Positions 36,186 to 44,905 of a DNA stretch of 64,000 bases are shown one piece after another. The notes beneath the pieces are model-generated. The model was not told the origin of the DNA and ran no database searches. It was given only the letters and a program-made list of their open reading frames with translations. The position numbers and the translations under genes are program-made. Source of the stretch: Azoarcus sp. KH32C (GTDB lineage: Bacteria; Pseudomonadota; Gammaproteobacteria; Burkholderiales; Rhodocyclaceae). Numbering within the stretch: position 1 is the first letter of the stretch; every line of letters starts with the position of its first letter. The stretch spans positions 62,001 to 126,000 of the forward strand of contig NC_020548.1 of the NCBI RefSeq assembly GCF_000349945.1, in the 5' to 3' direction.

Positions 36186-36885
36186 GATTGGGCAATCGGA
36201 CGCTGCGACGGTCAGCGCACTGCCGAGCGCCGAGCCGGAGGCGATGATCGATGCCTTGCGCGCCCGCAGCGCCGAGCGCTTCGACCCCGTCGGCTTCCGC
36301 TTCATCGAGGCCCTGGCCCGACGCGCGTCCGCCTATCGGGACGACGCGCGACGCGTACTCGCCCTCAGGCTGGCGAAAGCGGTGATCGAATATCGCGAGC
36401 GCTTCGATCGCTCCGAGCGCGAAGCCGAGGAAACGCTTGCCCGCGGCGCGGCGGAGCCTCCCGAGCCCCCCAGAAACTGCAGCCCTTTGGCCGCGTTGCT
36501 CACCGAAATCCGGCAAGCGACTGCAGAAGGAGCGGCGGGCGGACCTGCGGAGGCGGGCAACCCCATCGTCGAACGTCGAAGCGAGCTGAAATCCCTCAGC
36601 TATTTCCGCAGCACCTGGTCGAAGCTCAGCCTGAACCGGCAACTTTCCCAGTCCTTCGCGCAGGCCCCCGAAAACGCCGGTCCGCTCAACTCGCACTTCC
36701 TCGTGCTGCAGTCGCTCAAGCAGATGCGCGACATCTCCCCGCAATACCTCGAGCAGTTCATGTCCTACGCCGACACCCTGCTCTGGCTGGATCAGGCCGA
36801 AAGCAACCGCGCCCCGACGCAGAAGAATGCGGCGCGCGGCGAACGCGGCAAGAAACGGAAACCGGCCCGCGGCAGCGCCGTGTAG
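36178..36885 (+). CDS. DUF2894 family protein, last gene of the motor-like operon
   Basis: A 235-residue soluble protein starting at ATG 36178, 8 bp inside the MotB-like gene. It is helical and charged, with FDPVGFRFIEALARRASAYR, LTEIRQATAEGAAGG, SYFRSTWSKLSLNRQLSQSF and NSHFLVLQSLKQMRDISPQYL. The C-terminus is strongly basic (RGERGKKRKPARG). No enzyme motif is visible. It fits the DUF2894 family as I recall it. The SYFRSTWSKLS segment could be an interaction surface, and the basic tail could bind nucleic acid or membrane; both are guesses. Confidence 0.72.
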   Translation: MAEIGQSDAATVSALPSAEPEAMIDALRARSAERFDPVGFRFIEALARRASAYRDDARRVLALRLAKAVIEYRERFDRSEREAEETLARGAAEPPEPPRNCSPLAALLTEIRQATAEGAAGGPAEAGNPIVERRSELKSLSYFRSTWSKLSLNRQLSQSFAQAPENAGPLNSHFLVLQSLKQMRDISPQYLEQFMSYADTLLWLDQAESNRAPTQKNAARGERGKKRKPARGSAV

Positions 36886-36924
36886 CAGCGCCCAGGCCGG
36901 CGGCTTACGGAGCAACAAACTGCC

Positions 36925-37518
36925 TCAAATTCCCGGCATCGCCAGGAATCCCGGCAGTTCCTTGATCCGACCGATCCACTGGCAGATATGGGGATAGGAC
37001 TGGAGCGACACGGCGCCCTCCGGCGCCAGGGCCACATAGGGGAGAACCGCGCAGTCGGCGATCGTGGGCCGCTCCAGGGCCAGCCAGCGCCGGCGGGCGA
37101 GATGGGCGTCGATGAGGGGCAGGATGCGGGCCGAACGCTTCAAGGTATCGGCCTTGTCGATGGCGTAGCCGAACTTGTCCACCAACCGGGCAGCGCCGGG
37201 GCCATTCTGGATTTCGTTGGCCGCGGTGGACAGCCACTGCATCACCTCCGCCATGCCTGCCGGATCCTTGGGCAGCCAGGCCTCGCCGCCGTACTTGCTG
37301 GCCAGGTAGACAAGGATGGCCTGGGAGTCCCGCAGGACCACCTCCCCGTCCTCCAGGATGGGAATCTCGCCCCAGGGATTGAGGTCGATGAGAGGAGGCC
37401 GCTTGTGCTCGCCACTCAGGAAATCGACGGCGACGATCTCCAGGGGAAGCCCTGCCAGGGCGGCGAAGAGCCGCACCTTGTAGCAATTGCCGGACAGTTC
37501 CAGGTCATACAGTTTCAT
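36925..37518 (-). CDS. Glutathione S-transferase family protein
   Basis: A 197-residue cytosolic GST. The N-terminal thioredoxin fold has LYDLELSGNCYKVRLFAALAG, the cis-proline in WGEIPILEDG and the glutathione-binding LRDSQAILVYLASKYGG. The helical C-terminal domain has LERPTIADCAVLPYV. The serine or cysteine in SGNCYK is the probable activating residue. The start overlaps the stop of the PNPOx-like gene by 4 bp, so the two are translationally coupled. Substrate unknown. Confidence 0.9.
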   Translation of the reverse strand: MKLYDLELSGNCYKVRLFAALAGLPLEIVAVDFLSGEHKRPPLIDLNPWGEIPILEDGEVVLRDSQAILVYLASKYGGEAWLPKDPAGMAEVMQWLSTAANEIQNGPGAARLVDKFGYAIDKADTLKRSARILPLIDAHLARRRWLALERPTIADCAVLPYVALAPEGAVSLQSYPHICQWIGRIKELPGFLAMPGI

Positions 37519-38102
37519 TGCGCGCTCCTTTGTTGATGGGGGTGTTCAGGTTCGGATAGCCGGGATCGCCATTCCGCTTCGGTGTAGCGGGGCGTGATGT
37601 GCTGTGAGCAGTTCCAGTCGAAGGCCTCCACCTGGATCAGCACCAGGCGCTCGACGGTGCCCTCCCCTCGCGCCGGCGCCAGCCGGGCCAGCAGCTCGGG
37701 ATCGGCCTGCGTCGCGTCGATTACCCGAGCCCGGCCAAGGATCTTGAGGCGGCGGCGGTTGGGGTAATCCATCAGGATCAGCGCCAGGCGCCCGTCGTGC
37801 CCCAGGTTGCCGACGCTGACATACTGCCGGTTGCCGCCGAAATCGGCGAAACCGATAGTAGTCGGGGCCAGGACCTGGAGAAAGCCGACCGGACCGCCCC
37901 GGTGCTGGACGTGCGGCCAGCCGGTCTCGCTCACGGTGGCCAGGTAGAAGCTGTCCCGGGCGGCGATGAATTCCCTTTCCCGGACACCCAGTTCCAGCCG
38001 TGGATCGGCCGCCGCCGCTCTCTGCAGCTCACTGCCGTTGTAACGGCGCTGAGCCGCCTTGACGCTGGGGGTGAAGACGATTTCGGCAAAGCGGTGGCGC
38101 AT
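37515..38102 (-). CDS. Pyridoxamine 5'-phosphate oxidase-like flavoprotein
   Basis: A 195-residue protein. ATG 38102 is chosen because it gives the family's N-terminus (MRHRFAEIVFTPSVKAAQRRYNG); the longer frame upstream has no support. SFYLATVSETGWPHVQHRGGPVGFL is the split-barrel flavin-binding strand region, and GNLGHDGRLALILMDYPNRRRLKILGRARV continues it. It lacks the full PdxH signature, so it is more likely a general flavin or heme-binding stress protein than the vitamin B6 enzyme. It is coupled to the GST gene and divergent from a LysR gene that probably controls both. Confidence 0.82.
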   Translation of the reverse strand: MRHRFAEIVFTPSVKAAQRRYNGSELQRAAAADPRLELGVREREFIAARDSFYLATVSETGWPHVQHRGGPVGFLQVLAPTTIGFADFGGNRQYVSVGNLGHDGRLALILMDYPNRRRLKILGRARVIDATQADPELLARLAPARGEGTVERLVLIQVEAFDWNCSQHITPRYTEAEWRSRLSEPEHPHQQRSAQ

Positions 38103-38222
38103 GGAAGTCTCCCCGGGAGCAGAGGCAAGCCTCACGATGGGTACATCCTCATCCATTCCAAATCGGCAATAAATAGGCTGATTCGCATAACACTGCTGCG
38201 ATTTCCGGTTTAATATCCTGGC

Positions 38223-39122
38223 ATGGACAAGCTCCGGGCCATGGCCACTTTCGTACAAATCGTCGAGGCAGGCAGCCTCTCCGCCGCCGCCGGGCGCCTG
38301 GACGTTTCCCTCACTGCCGTGGTGCGCAGCCTGGCCGGGCTCGAGCGAGCGCTGGGGGTGCGCCTCCTCAACCGCACGACCCGACGCATCGCCCTCACCG
38401 ACGAAGGGAGGGAATATTTCGAGCGCTGCCGGCGCCTGTTGGCCGAAGTCGAGGAAGCTGAAACCTTCCTGTCGGCGCGCCAGGCCAAACCTGCCGGCAA
38501 GCTCGCGGTCACCGCGCCGGTGATGTTCGGACGCTTGCACGTGGGGCCGGTGGTCACCGGCTTTCTGGCTGCCTATCCGGAGATACGGGCCGACCTGATT
38601 CTCCTTGATCGGGTGGTGGACCTCCTGGACGAAGGCATCGACGTGGCCATCCGCATCGGCCAGTTGCCCGAATCCTCCCTGGTGGCCATTCCCCTGGGCG
38701 CCACCCGCCGCATCGTATGTGCCAGCCCGGAATACCTCCATCGCCACGGCATCCCCGCCATCCCGGCCGATCTCGTCGGCCATCGCTGCGTCCGCTTCAC
38801 AGGGGTCACGCCGGGGGCAGAATGGGAATTTGGCGGCAAGAGCGGGACCGTACGGGTCGCCGTCGCCGACACTCTGGCCACCAACCAAGTGGACGCTGCC
38901 CTGGATGCATGCCGGCAGGGGCTGGGGTGCGGATGCTTCCTGGCCTACCAGGCCCGGGACCTGGTGGCCTCCGGCCAACTCACCCGCATCCTGGCGGACT
39001 TCGAGCCCGCACCCGTGCCGGTCAACCTGGCCTATCCCCATTCCCGGTTGCTCTCTTCCCGGGTCCGTGCCTTTGTCGATTGGGCGGTGCCTCGGCTAAG
39101 GGCAGCGCTTGCGGAGGACTGA
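38223..39122 (+). CDS. LysR-family regulator
   Basis: A 299-residue LysR regulator: HTH with AGSLSAAAGRLDVSLTAVVRSLAGLERALGVRLLNRTTRRIALT and a CrgA/DsdC-type effector domain (AKPAGKLAVTAPVMFGRLHV). It is divergent from the PNPOx-like and GST genes across 120 bp of AT-richer sequence, so these are its likely targets, possibly in response to a quinone or electrophile. The inducer is not visible. Confidence 0.88.
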   Translation: MDKLRAMATFVQIVEAGSLSAAAGRLDVSLTAVVRSLAGLERALGVRLLNRTTRRIALTDEGREYFERCRRLLAEVEEAETFLSARQAKPAGKLAVTAPVMFGRLHVGPVVTGFLAAYPEIRADLILLDRVVDLLDEGIDVAIRIGQLPESSLVAIPLGATRRIVCASPEYLHRHGIPAIPADLVGHRCVRFTGVTPGAEWEFGGKSGTVRVAVADTLATNQVDAALDACRQGLGCGCFLAYQARDLVASGQLTRILADFEPAPVPVNLAYPHSRLLSSRVRAFVDWAVPRLRAALAED

Positions 39123-39224
39123 GCAAAGGTTCCTGGTTCAGCCACCTCTGCCCGGCATGTGAAGCGTCGGGAGCAATTTTTTTGTCCGGTGGTACCCTAA
39201 CGGGCAGAGGCCGGGGAGGCAGAG

Positions 39225-39845
39225 ATGACGACGCTGGAACGGTTCAACTGTCTCAGCCACTTGCTGGGAACGGTGGCGGCGGTGGCAGGCACAGTCTGGC
39301 TGCTGACGGCGGCTCCTCCGGGCGATCCCTGGCGGCTGATCAGCCTGAGCATCTATGGCACCTCATTGATCCTGCTCTACGCCATCTCGTCCCTGTCTCA
39401 CGCCCATGACGGCAGCCGCCGCGGCACCCTCACCCGGCTGGACCACTGCAGCATCTATCTGCTCATCGCCGGCACCTACACCCCCTTTACCCTTGTGACC
39501 CTGCGCGGCCCCTGGGGCTGGTCCCTGTTCGGCGCGGTGTGGGGTCTGGCCCTGCTCGGCATCCTCATCGATCTGCGGTGGAAACCGGACAAGCGCATCC
39601 TGCCGGTGGTCATCTATCTGATCATGGGCTGGCTGGTGGTGTTTGCCATCAAACCACTGCGAATATTGATGGATCCTGTGGGCTTCGGTCTGCTGGTGAC
39701 AGGTGGACTCGTCTATACGATAGGGGTGCCGTTTTTCGCCTTGGGCCGCTACTGGCCCATGCTCCACGGGATCTGGCACCTACTGGTGCTGGCCGGCAGC
39801 CTGCTGCACTACCTGGCGATTCTCTGGTACGTGGCGCCGGGATAG
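39225..39845 (+). CDS. Hemolysin III / TrhA family membrane protein
   Basis: A 206-residue protein with seven predicted membrane helices of the hemolysin III (PAQR-like) family. The conserved acidic and histidine positions are in SSLSHAHDGS, RLDHCSIYLLIAGTYTPF and the C-terminal HGIWHLLVLAGSLLHYLAI, which form the zinc site of this superfamily. The members adjust membrane fluidity or have lipid hydrolase activity. ATG 39225 has GGGAGG upstream. It precedes a metallophosphoesterase gene by 26 bp. Confidence 0.88.
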   Translation: MTTLERFNCLSHLLGTVAAVAGTVWLLTAAPPGDPWRLISLSIYGTSLILLYAISSLSHAHDGSRRGTLTRLDHCSIYLLIAGTYTPFTLVTLRGPWGWSLFGAVWGLALLGILIDLRWKPDKRILPVVIYLIMGWLVVFAIKPLRILMDPVGFGLLVTGGLVYTIGVPFFALGRYWPMLHGIWHLLVLAGSLLHYLAILWYVAPG

Positions 39846-39871
39846 TTCCACCCCACAATAGTTCTCCCCCC

Positions 39872-41047
39872 ATGCCCCAGACCCAAACCAAGCATCGCCC
39901 CTCCACCGGCCAGAATGTCCTGCCCAGCCGCGTCCGCCGCGCGCTCTGGCGTATTCTGCCGCTCATCGGGGGCCTGCATGCCTACATCGGCTGGCGTCTG
40001 CTGCCGGCCCTCGACCTCAACACCACCAGCTTGGTGCTGACCGCTGGCGCTCTGGCGCTTTCCTCCTGCCTTGTGCCGCTCGGCCTGCTCGGTCGCTTCA
40101 TCGTGGCTGATCAGGTCTGGGCCGACCGGTTCACCTGGCTGGGCAGTCTGGCGATGGGCTTGTTTTCCTCGGTGCTGGTGCTGACCGTGCTACGCGATGC
40201 CGTCCTGCTGGCCGCCGATGCGCCGTCACTCACCGAGCCGACGGCAATGGCGGTCCTGGGGCTGGCGAGCCTGTTCACGCTCGTCGGCTATGTCAATGCA
40301 CGACGGGTGGCCCGCGTCGTCCGCGTGGATATCCCGCTGGCCAATCTGCCGAAGGAACTGGCCGGATTCACCATCGTCCAGCTCAGCGACATTCACGTCG
40401 GGCCGACGATCAAGCGCGAATACGTCCAGGCCATTGTCGACCGCGTCAATCAACTCGATGCCGATCTCGTCGCCATTACCGGCGATGTGGTCGATGGCAG
40501 CGTCGAACAATTGCGCGACGATACCGCGCCACTTGGTGGCCTGCAGAGTCGACATGGCAACTATGTCGTGACCGGCAACCACGAATACTATTCAGGAGCG
40601 GAGGCCTGGATGCGCGAGTTCGAGCGTCTCGGACTGCGTGGGCTGCACAACCGCCACGAGGTCATCGCCCACCATGGAGCCCGCTTCGTACTGGCCGGAG
40701 TGACCGATTTTTCGGCCGCCGCCTTTGACGCCGTGCAGGCCAGCGATCCGGTTGCGGCGCTAGCCGCCAGCCCGCCTGATCTGCTGCGCATCCTCCTCGC
40801 TCACCAGCCACGCTCGGCAACCGCGGCCGAAGCAGCCGGCTTCGATCTCCAGCTTTCCGGCCACACCCATGGCGGCCAGTTCTGGCCCTGGAATTTCTTC
40901 GTGCCCTTGCAGCAGCCCTTTACCGCCGGCCTGCACCGCTTCGGTCGACTGACGGTCTACACGAGTCGTGGCACCGGCTACTGGGGACCGCCCAAGCGCT
41001 TCGGCGCGCCTTCGGAAATAACCGTGCTGCGCCTGACCACGGCCTGA
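39872..41047 (+). CDS. Membrane-anchored metallophosphoesterase
   Basis: A 391-residue protein from ATG 39872. The N-terminal about 135 residues contain four hydrophobic segments. The rest is a calcineurin-like domain with all metal motifs: QLSDIHVGP, AITGDVVDG, GNHEYY, LAHQP and SGHTHGGQFWP. It resembles the YaeI/YkuE-type phosphodiesterases, which act on lipid-linked substrates such as UDP-sugars or lipid A precursors. It probably forms a two-gene unit with the hemolysin III gene. Confidence 0.88.
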   Translation: MPQTQTKHRPSTGQNVLPSRVRRALWRILPLIGGLHAYIGWRLLPALDLNTTSLVLTAGALALSSCLVPLGLLGRFIVADQVWADRFTWLGSLAMGLFSSVLVLTVLRDAVLLAADAPSLTEPTAMAVLGLASLFTLVGYVNARRVARVVRVDIPLANLPKELAGFTIVQLSDIHVGPTIKREYVQAIVDRVNQLDADLVAITGDVVDGSVEQLRDDTAPLGGLQSRHGNYVVTGNHEYYSGAEAWMREFERLGLRGLHNRHEVIAHHGARFVLAGVTDFSAAAFDAVQASDPVAALAASPPDLLRILLAHQPRSATAAEAAGFDLQLSGHTHGGQFWPWNFFVPLQQPFTAGLHRFGRLTVYTSRGTGYWGPPKRFGAPSEITVLRLTTA

Positions 41048-41071
41048 CTGCTCGGCACAGGGGGCGGGAAA

Positions 41072-41437
41072 TTACCGCGTCCGCGCGCCCTTCACGAACT
41101 CAAGTGAGGCGCGAAACAATTCGATATCGCGCTCGTAGTCTGCCGCGTCGGCCCGGTTGATTTGAATCCACTCCCTCGAACTCGCCATGCCTCCGGGTTG
41201 AAACGGAACGACGTCGCCCCGCGAGAACTGCAAGTCGATCGCGGTGGCGGCAGGCACGCGTAGTCCGACGCCGTTGCCGCTTATGCAGGCAAACATCTTG
41301 TCGTCGACAAAGTAGGCGTCAAGTCCGCTAATTTTCTTTGCTTTGACGCCAGGAAGCTTAAGAAGGACTTCATCGATCTGCGACTTTCGGCTGGCATCTG
41401 GTGCGAGAGTATTCAAGAGGTCTCCGTCGAGTGTCAT
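41072..41437 (-). CDS. TfoX/YjbR-like small protein
   Basis: A 121-residue protein. VLLKLPGVKAKKISGLDAYFVDDKMFACISGNGVGLRVP follows the beta-rich N-terminal domain of TfoX-like and YjbR-like proteins (target, surface loop, DGKMFA, LR/LK). The C-terminus is helical (DYERDIELFRASLEFV). No enzyme role is known for such proteins. Its ATG 41437 is clear but the family assignment is by pattern only. Confidence 0.62.
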   Translation of the reverse strand: MTLDGDLLNTLAPDASRKSQIDEVLLKLPGVKAKKISGLDAYFVDDKMFACISGNGVGLRVPAATAIDLQFSRGDVVPFQPGGMASSREWIQINRADAADYERDIELFRASLEFVKGARTR

Positions 41438-41551
41438 GGCAAAAAGGGGGAATCATGCCGTGTGATACGCCAGATCCAGCGGGACTGCAAGCGAATCATG
41501 TCGTCCGGTGCTATCCAGTAGGCCCAAGACATCGGGTCTGAGCTTGCGCCC

Positions 41552-42142
41552 TCAGTCGAGGTGGCAGGCGGGCTCGGGAGCGTCCTTGCATCGGCAGCCT
41601 GCCTCGCGAGCGATGCGGTGATGGAGAGTCTTGAAGCGCTCTTGCACGACGTCGTCGAAAATCGGATCCGCCGCGAAGTGAATGGCGGAATCGACCAGGA
41701 ACCAGTCTTCATCGTCGAGCAGGACGGCGAGTCGCGGGAAGATTTCTCGCTCCTCGACATCCATGTGATATCTCAACAGGGCAAGGTAGTTACGGACATC
41801 CGACTGCAAGGTCGCGCGCGCCATCATTGCGCCCTCCGCTGCCGCGCGCAGATCGGCAGACAGAGCCTCGCTGCTCGCGGATATCCCCCTGTGCTGGTTG
41901 GCGAGTTCGTCGATCACGGGAGCAATCCCCGGATCACGGGCGAGCAACCGCCGGAAGGCGACATCTTCACGCGGATGATGGAAGCGATCGGGATACTGCG
42001 TCATGTAGTAGACGATGTCCGACATGAGATCGTAGTCCGGCCTTTCGCTGCGGATGAAGGTTTCAATCAGGGATTCGAGCAGATCGAGCAGCTTGTAGTA
42101 GTTCGCGTGCTCGACGTGCCATCTGGCGATATGTTCTGACAT
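41552..42142 (-). CDS. Hemerythrin-domain protein
   Basis: A 196-residue four-helix protein. Iron-ligand candidates are spaced as in hemerythrins: H8 and H12 in RWHVEHANYYK, HH at about 55 in RFHHPREDVAFRRL, H84 in NQHRGI, and YHMDVEEREIFPRL with His and Glu. The C-terminus carries a CRCKDAPEPAC cluster. Such bacterial single-domain proteins bind oxygen, nitric oxide or act in oxidative stress. ATG 42142 has GGAGATCATC upstream. Confidence 0.88.
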   Translation of the reverse strand: MSEHIARWHVEHANYYKLLDLLESLIETFIRSERPDYDLMSDIVYYMTQYPDRFHHPREDVAFRRLLARDPGIAPVIDELANQHRGISASSEALSADLRAAAEGAMMARATLQSDVRNYLALLRYHMDVEEREIFPRLAVLLDDEDWFLVDSAIHFAADPIFDDVVQERFKTLHHRIAREAGCRCKDAPEPACHLD

Positions 42143-42304
42143 GATGATCTCCTGCAGTCGCTGGGTCCGATCCCGACATCCCGCGCGCCGCTGGACGCTG
42201 CACGGATTGGTTCGGTGCGACTCGATACTAGGGACGGCTCCAGCGGGAGGAAATGACTTTTGTCAGTCGGGCACGCGCCCGGCCTTCGTCGGCCGACGCG
42301 CCTG

Positions 42305-43000
42305 TTACGACGACTCGCGCACGAGCGCGAGCCGGATGCGCTCGATCGCATGCGAGGGGCTCAACCCTTTGGGGCACACTTCGGTGCAATTCATGATCGT
42401 GCGGCAGCGGTACAGGCGATAGACGTCGTCGAGGTAGGCGAGCCGCTCCGCAGTGGCCGTGTCGCGGGAGTCGGAAATGAACCGGTAGGCCTGCAGCAAA
42501 CCCGCCGGGCCGATGAACTTGTCCGGATTCCACCAGAAAGATGGACAGAAGGCGCTGCAGCACGCACACAGGATGCATTCGTACAACCCGTTCAGCTTCT
42601 CGCGCTCGGCGGGCGATTGCAGGCGCTCGCGCTCGGGAGGAGCCTGGTCGTTGATCAGGTAGGGCTTGATCGAATGGTAGTGCGCGAAGAACTGCGTCAT
42701 GTCGACGACGAGGTCGCGGATCACCGAGAAGCCGGGCAGCGGGCGCAGCACGACCGGCTCCTTGAGGCCCGCCAGGGACGTGAGGCAGGCCAGCCCGTTA
42801 CGACCGTTGATGTTCATCGCATCGGACCCGCACACCCCTTCGCGGCAGGAACGCCGGAACGACAGGCTGTCGTCGATCGTCTTAAGGCGCATCAACACGT
42901 CGAGCAGCTTCTTCTCGCCCGCGGCGGGCGCCACATCGTAGTCCTGCATGCGGGGCCGCGCATCGGCTTCCGGATTGAAACGGTAGACACTGATCCGCAT
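42305..43000 (-). CDS. sdhB: Succinate dehydrogenase iron-sulfur subunit
   Basis: A 231-residue protein with all three clusters: CREGVCGSDAMNINGRNGLAC for [2Fe-2S], CILCACCSAFCPSFWW for [4Fe-4S] with the quinone-site region, and CRTIMNCTEVCPKGLSP for [3Fe-4S]. Length and motifs are those of a normal SdhB. A GGAG site lies 8 bases before ATG 43000. It follows sdhD with only 20 bp between them, where sdhA normally stands, so the flavoprotein subunit is missing from the locus. Confidence 0.95.
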   Translation of the reverse strand: MRISVYRFNPEADARPRMQDYDVAPAAGEKKLLDVLMRLKTIDDSLSFRRSCREGVCGSDAMNINGRNGLACLTSLAGLKEPVVLRPLPGFSVIRDLVVDMTQFFAHYHSIKPYLINDQAPPERERLQSPAEREKLNGLYECILCACCSAFCPSFWWNPDKFIGPAGLLQAYRFISDSRDTATAERLAYLDDVYRLYRCRTIMNCTEVCPKGLSPSHAIERIRLALVRESS

Positions 43001-43020
43001 CCGTCACTCTCCTTCGGCGC

Positions 43021-43365
43021 TCAGGTGCCGCCGCCCAGATGGCTCGCAACCGTCAGCAGCACGCGGATGACGATTGCCGACAGCAGCACGGCGACGAGCG
43101 CGAGCAACAGCAGCCGCAACGCCGGCGCGTGAATGTAGTCGAGGACGATATCGCGCACGCCGATCCAACCATGCAGGCTCAAGGCGGCGAAGAACACCAC
43201 GATCAGTACCGCGCCGTGCGTGCTGGTCGCCAGCGAGAGCCAGAGTTCATAGGTTAGCGGCGGACCGGTCAGCAGCGTTGCCGCGCCCAGTGCGAGCAGG
43301 ACCAGCAGCACCAGCGCCGTTACGCGCTGCACTAGCCATGCCCGCTGCCCGAGGAAAAGCCTCAC
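43021..43365 (-). CDS. sdhD: Succinate dehydrogenase membrane anchor subunit
   Basis: A 114-residue protein with three membrane helices. The start is taken as GTG 43365, overlapping the sdhC stop (GTGA), giving MRLFLGQRAWLVQRVTALV, the usual SdhD N-terminus and length. The heme-ligand histidine region is STHGAVLIVVFFAALSLHGWIGVRDIVLDY. The frame remains open further upstream but that part has no sense. It is coupled to sdhC. Confidence 0.9.
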   Translation of the reverse strand: MRLFLGQRAWLVQRVTALVLLVLLALGAATLLTGPPLTYELWLSLATSTHGAVLIVVFFAALSLHGWIGVRDIVLDYIHAPALRLLLLALVAVLLSAIVIRVLLTVASHLGGGT

Positions 43366-43745
43366 GACAACCACCTTGCCGCATAGCCGAGCGCGATGAG
43401 CCCCGCCCCGACGATCACCGCCCAAGCGCTGGTGCGCGCCTGCGCGAGGCGGCTTCCGATGCCGACGTCCATCAGCAAATGGCGCACACCGGCGAGTAGG
43501 TGGTTTGCGGCCGCCCACACCAGAACGACGAGGAACAGCCCTCGCCACGGAGCAGACAGGAGGTCCCGCACCGCGGTGAACTCGGCCTCGCTGCGCAGCG
43601 AGCGATCGAGAGTGAGCGCCAGGGCAGGCAGGGCGATCACCAGCAACACTCCGGATATGCGATGCCCGATCGACGCGATCGCGCCGATGGGAAAGCGGAT
43701 CTGCAGCAGGTTGAGGAACTTCGGTGCAGCCTCCGGCCGTGTCAC
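43362..43745 (-). CDS. sdhC: Succinate dehydrogenase cytochrome b556 subunit
   Basis: A 127-residue protein. GTG 43745 has an excellent GGGAGG site and gives the typical SdhC start (TRPEAAPKFLNLLQIRFPIGAIASIGHRISGVLL). Three membrane helices follow, with the heme histidine in ANHLLAGVRHLLMDVG. The upstream extension of the frame to 43883 is not SdhC-like. It is first in the sdhC-sdhD-sdhB series. Confidence 0.92.
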   Translation of the reverse strand: MTRPEAAPKFLNLLQIRFPIGAIASIGHRISGVLLVIALPALALTLDRSLRSEAEFTAVRDLLSAPWRGLFLVVLVWAAANHLLAGVRHLLMDVGIGSRLAQARTSAWAVIVGAGLIALGYAARWLS

Positions 43746-43883
43746 GTGGCCCTCCCGGCGGGATTCAGCGCTTGTCCACTGGAATATAGAAGGGGCTGGA
43801 AAAGAATCAACAAGAGCGAATCTTTGCCCATCGTCTCGACGCCCAGCTGGTTCAAGGGGCTGACCCAACACGACTGGGAGCAA

Positions 43884-44792
43884 TTACGCTGAGGCGGCCG
43901 CCACGCCCCCCAGCGCTTCACTCATGTAGTCGATGAAAAGCCGCACTCGGGCCGGAACCATCCGGCTCGACGGGCGAACCGCGTGAAGCCCGAAGGGCTC
44001 CGGATGGCAGTGGGCCAGCACTTGGCGCAGCCTGCCATCCGCCAGCGCGTCCTGCACCACGAAGTCCGGCAGCAGCGTGATGCCCATCCCCTGGATGGCG
44101 CACTCCTTGAGCACTTCGGCGTTGTTGGCGACGAGGTTCCCATGGATCTGGAGCCTGTCCGCCGGGACGCCGAAAACCGCCCCCCAGTCCTCGCGCGATC
44201 CCCGCTGGCTGTACTCCAGACAGCAATGACGGGACAGGTCCTGCGGGGACTCCGGCACCCCGTGCGCCTCCAGATACGCAGGCGACGCACAGAACACGCG
44301 GGCCACAGGCGCGATGCGTCGCGCGATCAGCGTGGAGTCGGCCAGCGTGCCGATTCGTAGCGCCACATCGATCCCTTCGGCGACGAGGTCCGTGTAGCGG
44401 TCTTCAAGGAGCAACTGGATCTTCAGGTCCGGATGGCGCTGCATGAATGCCGGCAGCAGCGGGGCCAGCCGCTGAATGCCAAAGCTCAGGGGCGCCGCCA
44501 CCCGAATCAGCCCCGACACCCGCTCGCGGCCGACGCGAACGCGCTCCTCGGCCTCCTCCAGCATGTGGAACACATTCACGACGTCCGCATAGAACTGATG
44601 CCCGGCTTCGGTCAGGTCGATGCGCCGCGTCGTCCTGCGGAAGAGCTGGATGCCGAGCGCCTGCTCCAGCGCGGCCACCCGCCGGCTGATTGCAGCCGTA
44701 CTGGTCCCCATCTGCTCGGCGGCGCGGCTGAAGCCACCCGCGTCCGCGACGGTGATGAAGCTCTTCAGTGTGGGAAGGTCATATTGTTGCAT
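43884..44792 (-). CDS. LysR-family regulator
   Basis: A 302-residue LysR protein: HTH with GGFSRAAEQMGTSTAAISRRVAALEQALGIQLFRRTTRRIDLT, and an effector domain starting GLIRVAAPLSFGIQRLAPLLP. It is divergent from the NmrA-like oxidoreductase at 44906 over 113 bp and upstream of sdhC on the same strand. The divergent gene is the more probable target. Confidence 0.88.
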   Translation of the reverse strand: MQQYDLPTLKSFITVADAGGFSRAAEQMGTSTAAISRRVAALEQALGIQLFRRTTRRIDLTEAGHQFYADVVNVFHMLEEAEERVRVGRERVSGLIRVAAPLSFGIQRLAPLLPAFMQRHPDLKIQLLLEDRYTDLVAEGIDVALRIGTLADSTLIARRIAPVARVFCASPAYLEAHGVPESPQDLSRHCCLEYSQRGSREDWGAVFGVPADRLQIHGNLVANNAEVLKECAIQGMGITLLPDFVVQDALADGRLRQVLAHCHPEPFGLHAVRPSSRMVPARVRLFIDYMSEALGGVAAASA

Positions 44793-44905
44793 TCAACGTA
44801 ACTATCTTTTGTATTGCGCCTCATTTATTGCGCCAGTGTAAATCCATAAGCTTCTTTCCAACAAACGACCTCACCCCACCACCGAAGCAAGCAGGAGAAA
44901 CCACC

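Noticed and set aside
32567..36885. Calling the cluster a Zorya defence system
   Set aside because: Only the motor pair resembles ZorAB; ZorC, ZorD and ZorE-type effectors are not present, so the name would overstate the evidence.
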